A DNA stretch of 25,349 nt, from the NCBI GenBank assembly GCA_947632745.1, contig CANRQH010000009.1, positions 1-25,349 on the forward strand, in the 5' to 3' direction. The notes beneath the pieces are model-generated. The model worked only from the letters and a program-made list of their open reading frames with translations. It had not been told where the DNA came from and did no database searches. Positions 24,040 through 25,349 of the stretch are shown piece after piece (the first letter of the stretch is position 1; every line of letters begins with the position of its first letter). Position numbers and translations under genes: made by a program. This DNA comes from an uncultured Clostridia bacterium. GTDB lineage: Bacteria; Bacillota; Clostridia; TANB77; CAG-508.

Positions 24040-24903
24040 TTACTTTAATTTTTCTATTTCTTCTTCTGTTAATCCTGTTACTTCAGCTATTTGCTTTATT
24101 GGCATTTTCATTTCTAGTAATTTTTTGGCTATTTTTCTTGCTTTATTTTTTTCTCCTTTTTTCATGCCTTTTTTCATGCCTTTTTCCATGCCAACTGCCT
24201 CAAAAGTATTTTGATCTCTTAAAAAACCTGCTCTTGCGTCTACCAATCTTTTAAAATCCGGGTCTGAACTTAAATAGGCTAATTCTTCTTTTGCTTGTTT
24301 TAAGCAATCACTTTCTTCCATATTCTTTTCAACCTCCTTATTTTTTGGATTTTCTATAAACTTTAACCATAGAGCAAGTTCATCTTTTTTGATATCTGTA
24401 TTTCTTATTTTTGGTATCTCTAATATATGCAATTCTATATCTTTTGTTAGTATTTTATTTGGATGGTTTCTTTCTCTTAAGTTCCATACTGTATGATAAT
24501 CTTCTAAATCTAATAGTTTTTCAATTTTATAATCTGCAATTAAGATTGATATACATGGTTTTAGAATATTATAATCATCTCCACTATTTATTTTTAGTGT
24601 ATACATTTGACTCCAATAGTCTAACATTCTTTTATCCATATATTCATATGACGCAACTTGCAGTTCTATATCACAATCTTCTCCATTATTGAACTTTGCT
24701 CTTATGTCTAATCTTCCTGTTTTTGAGTCTATTCTATTTCCTAGCATTCTTTTATTCAAATCTAAATTAACATTATTTACATCTCTTTCTAATATTAATG
24801 ACAATAAATGACCTGTTATCTTGCTATTCTTTTGATTACCAAAAAGCTCTTGAAATACTATATCATTTTTTAATTCTAATAATGTTAGTTCTTCTATATT
24901 CAT
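24040..24903 (-). CDS. Rpn-family PD-(D/E)XK nuclease / putative transposase-like protein
   Basis: The 287-residue product has the Rpn/PDDEXK_2 plan: an N-terminal ELKNDIVFQELFGNQ block, the nuclease core with Asp67 (GRLDI) and the E81-x-Q83 pair (IELQ), YEYMDKRMLDYWSQMYTLKINSGDDY, and a C-terminal helix with KG-M repeats (MEKGMKKGMKKGEKNKARK) ending in a helix-turn-helix-like IKQIAEVTGLTEEEIEKLK. Residue numbers count the GTG before ATG 24903. Relatives promote RecA-independent recombination or act in phage defence and are often found in many copies; the role here is open. AAGGAGG lies only a few bases before ATG 24903, which is unusually close. The AT-rich leader of about 120 bases has its own promoter. 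Confidence 0.85.
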   Translation of the reverse strand: MNIEELTLLELKNDIVFQELFGNQKNSKITGHLLSLILERDVNNVNLDLNKRMLGNRIDSKTGRLDIRAKFNNGEDCDIELQVASYEYMDKRMLDYWSQMYTLKINSGDDYNILKPCISILIADYKIEKLLDLEDYHTVWNLRERNHPNKILTKDIELHILEIPKIRNTDIKKDELALWLKFIENPKNKEVEKNMEESDCLKQAKEELAYLSSDPDFKRLVDARAGFLRDQNTFEAVGMEKGMKKGMKKGEKNKARKIAKKLLEMKMPIKQIAEVTGLTEEEIEKLK

Positions 24904-25029
24904 CACCTCCTTGTCACTTGATTTTGCAATACTTTTAGTTCATTTTTTTGGAAAATCACGCAACAAAAAAGTTTGAATTAAGTTTTTTTGAATAAAATTT
25001 TCTATGACTTAAAAGCAATTTGCATTTTT

Positions 25030-25059
25030 ATTATAATACTCCTCTTTTAACTTTGTCAA
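25030..25059 (-). promoter_or_regulatory. Sigma-A promoter of the Rpn-type gene
   Basis: Consensus TTGACA (25059-25054), an 18-base spacer and TATAAT (25035-25030) on the minus strand. The region 24904-25268 holds this promoter, the leader and the terminator of the next gene; I see no coding frame in it. Confidence 0.7.
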
Positions 25060-25167
25060 TAGTTGACGTAAAATTTTGTTAAAATTATTGTAAGTTAGTC
25101 CACTTTGAAAATAAAAAAAAATTAAGATAAATGGAATTATTACTGTGAATAATGCCTCATAAATAAA

Positions 25168-25209
25168 AAAACCAATACATTTTGAATTTGTCCAAAATAT
25201 ATCGGTTTT
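25168..25209 (-). terminator. Terminator of the right-edge gene
   Basis: Seventeen-base arms (25193-25209 and 25168-25184) pair with two wobbles around an eight-base loop, with a T-run on the minus strand. Confidence 0.7.
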
Positions 25210-25268
25210 ATTGAAATTGTATATATCATCTTCAATAGTTCAGCTTTTTAGTTCTTTTTTATTGAATA

Positions 25269-25349
25269 TTATGCTTTATTTGAAGAACCAAATACATCTC
25301 TTATTTTATGCTGAACAGTTTGTTTTATTAGCTCTCTTGCTGGTGTTAA
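25269..25349 (-). CDS. C-terminal end of an unrecognised protein (partial)
   Basis: Twenty-six codons in an open minus-strand frame end at TAA 25271-25269 and read LTPARELIKQTVQHKIRDVF before a short polar tail. The frame enters from beyond the right edge and a terminator follows 60 bases downstream, which supports it being a real gene end. I do not recognise the family. Confidence 0.5.
   Translation of the reverse strand, partial: LTPARELIKQTVQHKIRDVFGSSNKA

Noticed and set aside
23933..24040. tmRNA (ssrA) next to smpB
   Set aside because: Only a terminator hairpin and about 40 AT-rich bases are present; no tRNA-like ends or tag frame.
25144..25160. ATAATGCCTCAT near the right edge as a second copy of the antitoxin repeat
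   Set aside because: It matches 2109-2120 at 11 of 12 bases but lacks a peptide frame, promoter pair or shared terminator nearby, so it is probably chance in AT-rich DNA.
1..25349. CRISPR arrays, rRNA or tRNA genes
   Set aside because: No regularly spaced repeat array, no cloverleaf with a TTCRA arm and no rRNA signature was seen on either strand by eye.

Overview
The window reads as a chromosomal segment of a very AT-rich Gram-positive anaerobe of the Bacillota (Clostridia-like). The evidence is the strong AGGAGG ribosome sites, the tig-clpP-clpX cluster, a bacterial V/A-type ATPase operon in place of the F-type one, a PyrK/PyrF pair, and sporulation-type (Spo0A-like) boxes. Almost all genes lie on the minus strand; only smpB and one tiny peptide gene lie on the plus strand.

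Layout from left to right: pyrK (partial) and pyrF (1-1617); a compact locus that looks like a convergent type I toxin-antitoxin module (1830-2208); clpX, clpP, tig and an acyl-CoA synthetase (2287-7391); the V-type ATPase operon, transcribed as G/H-C-I-K-F-E-A-B-D (15941 down to 7543); a membrane-anchored transglutaminase-like protein and a small Asn/Thr-rich surface protein (15954-17615); ychF (17773-18864); a MacB-type ABC transporter fusion (18944-21523); an orphan transketolase C-terminal half coupled to a DUF5662 gene (21643-23161); smpB (23477-23932, plus strand); a PD-(D/E)XK Rpn-type gene (24040-24903); and the last 26 codons of an unrecognised gene at the right edge.

The central observation is that seven genes (clpX, the acyl-CoA synthetase, and V-ATPase subunits A, B, E, I and K) each appear frameshifted exactly once. 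All seven breaks have one form: an in-frame CGG codon followed by A or T. Reading CGGA or CGGT as a single four-base glycine codon (equivalently, skipping the C and reading GGA/GGT) restores the full-length conserved protein. By hand scan CGG is not used in frame as an ordinary arginine codon in any gene here. The only other in-frame copy lies in a repeat-derived tail of atpB. CGG out of phase is common (about two dozen cases) and never disturbs a gene. This points to translation, meaning genome-wide +1 frameshifting or quadruplet decoding at an otherwise unassigned CGG codon, rather than gene decay or random error. Sequence error still has to be excluded.

A second layer is a family of GGGAC-type intergenic repeats. 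They sit between pyrF and pyrK, after clpX, between atpB and atpD, and between ychF and the ABC transporter. Two of them supply the stop codons of the adjacent genes.
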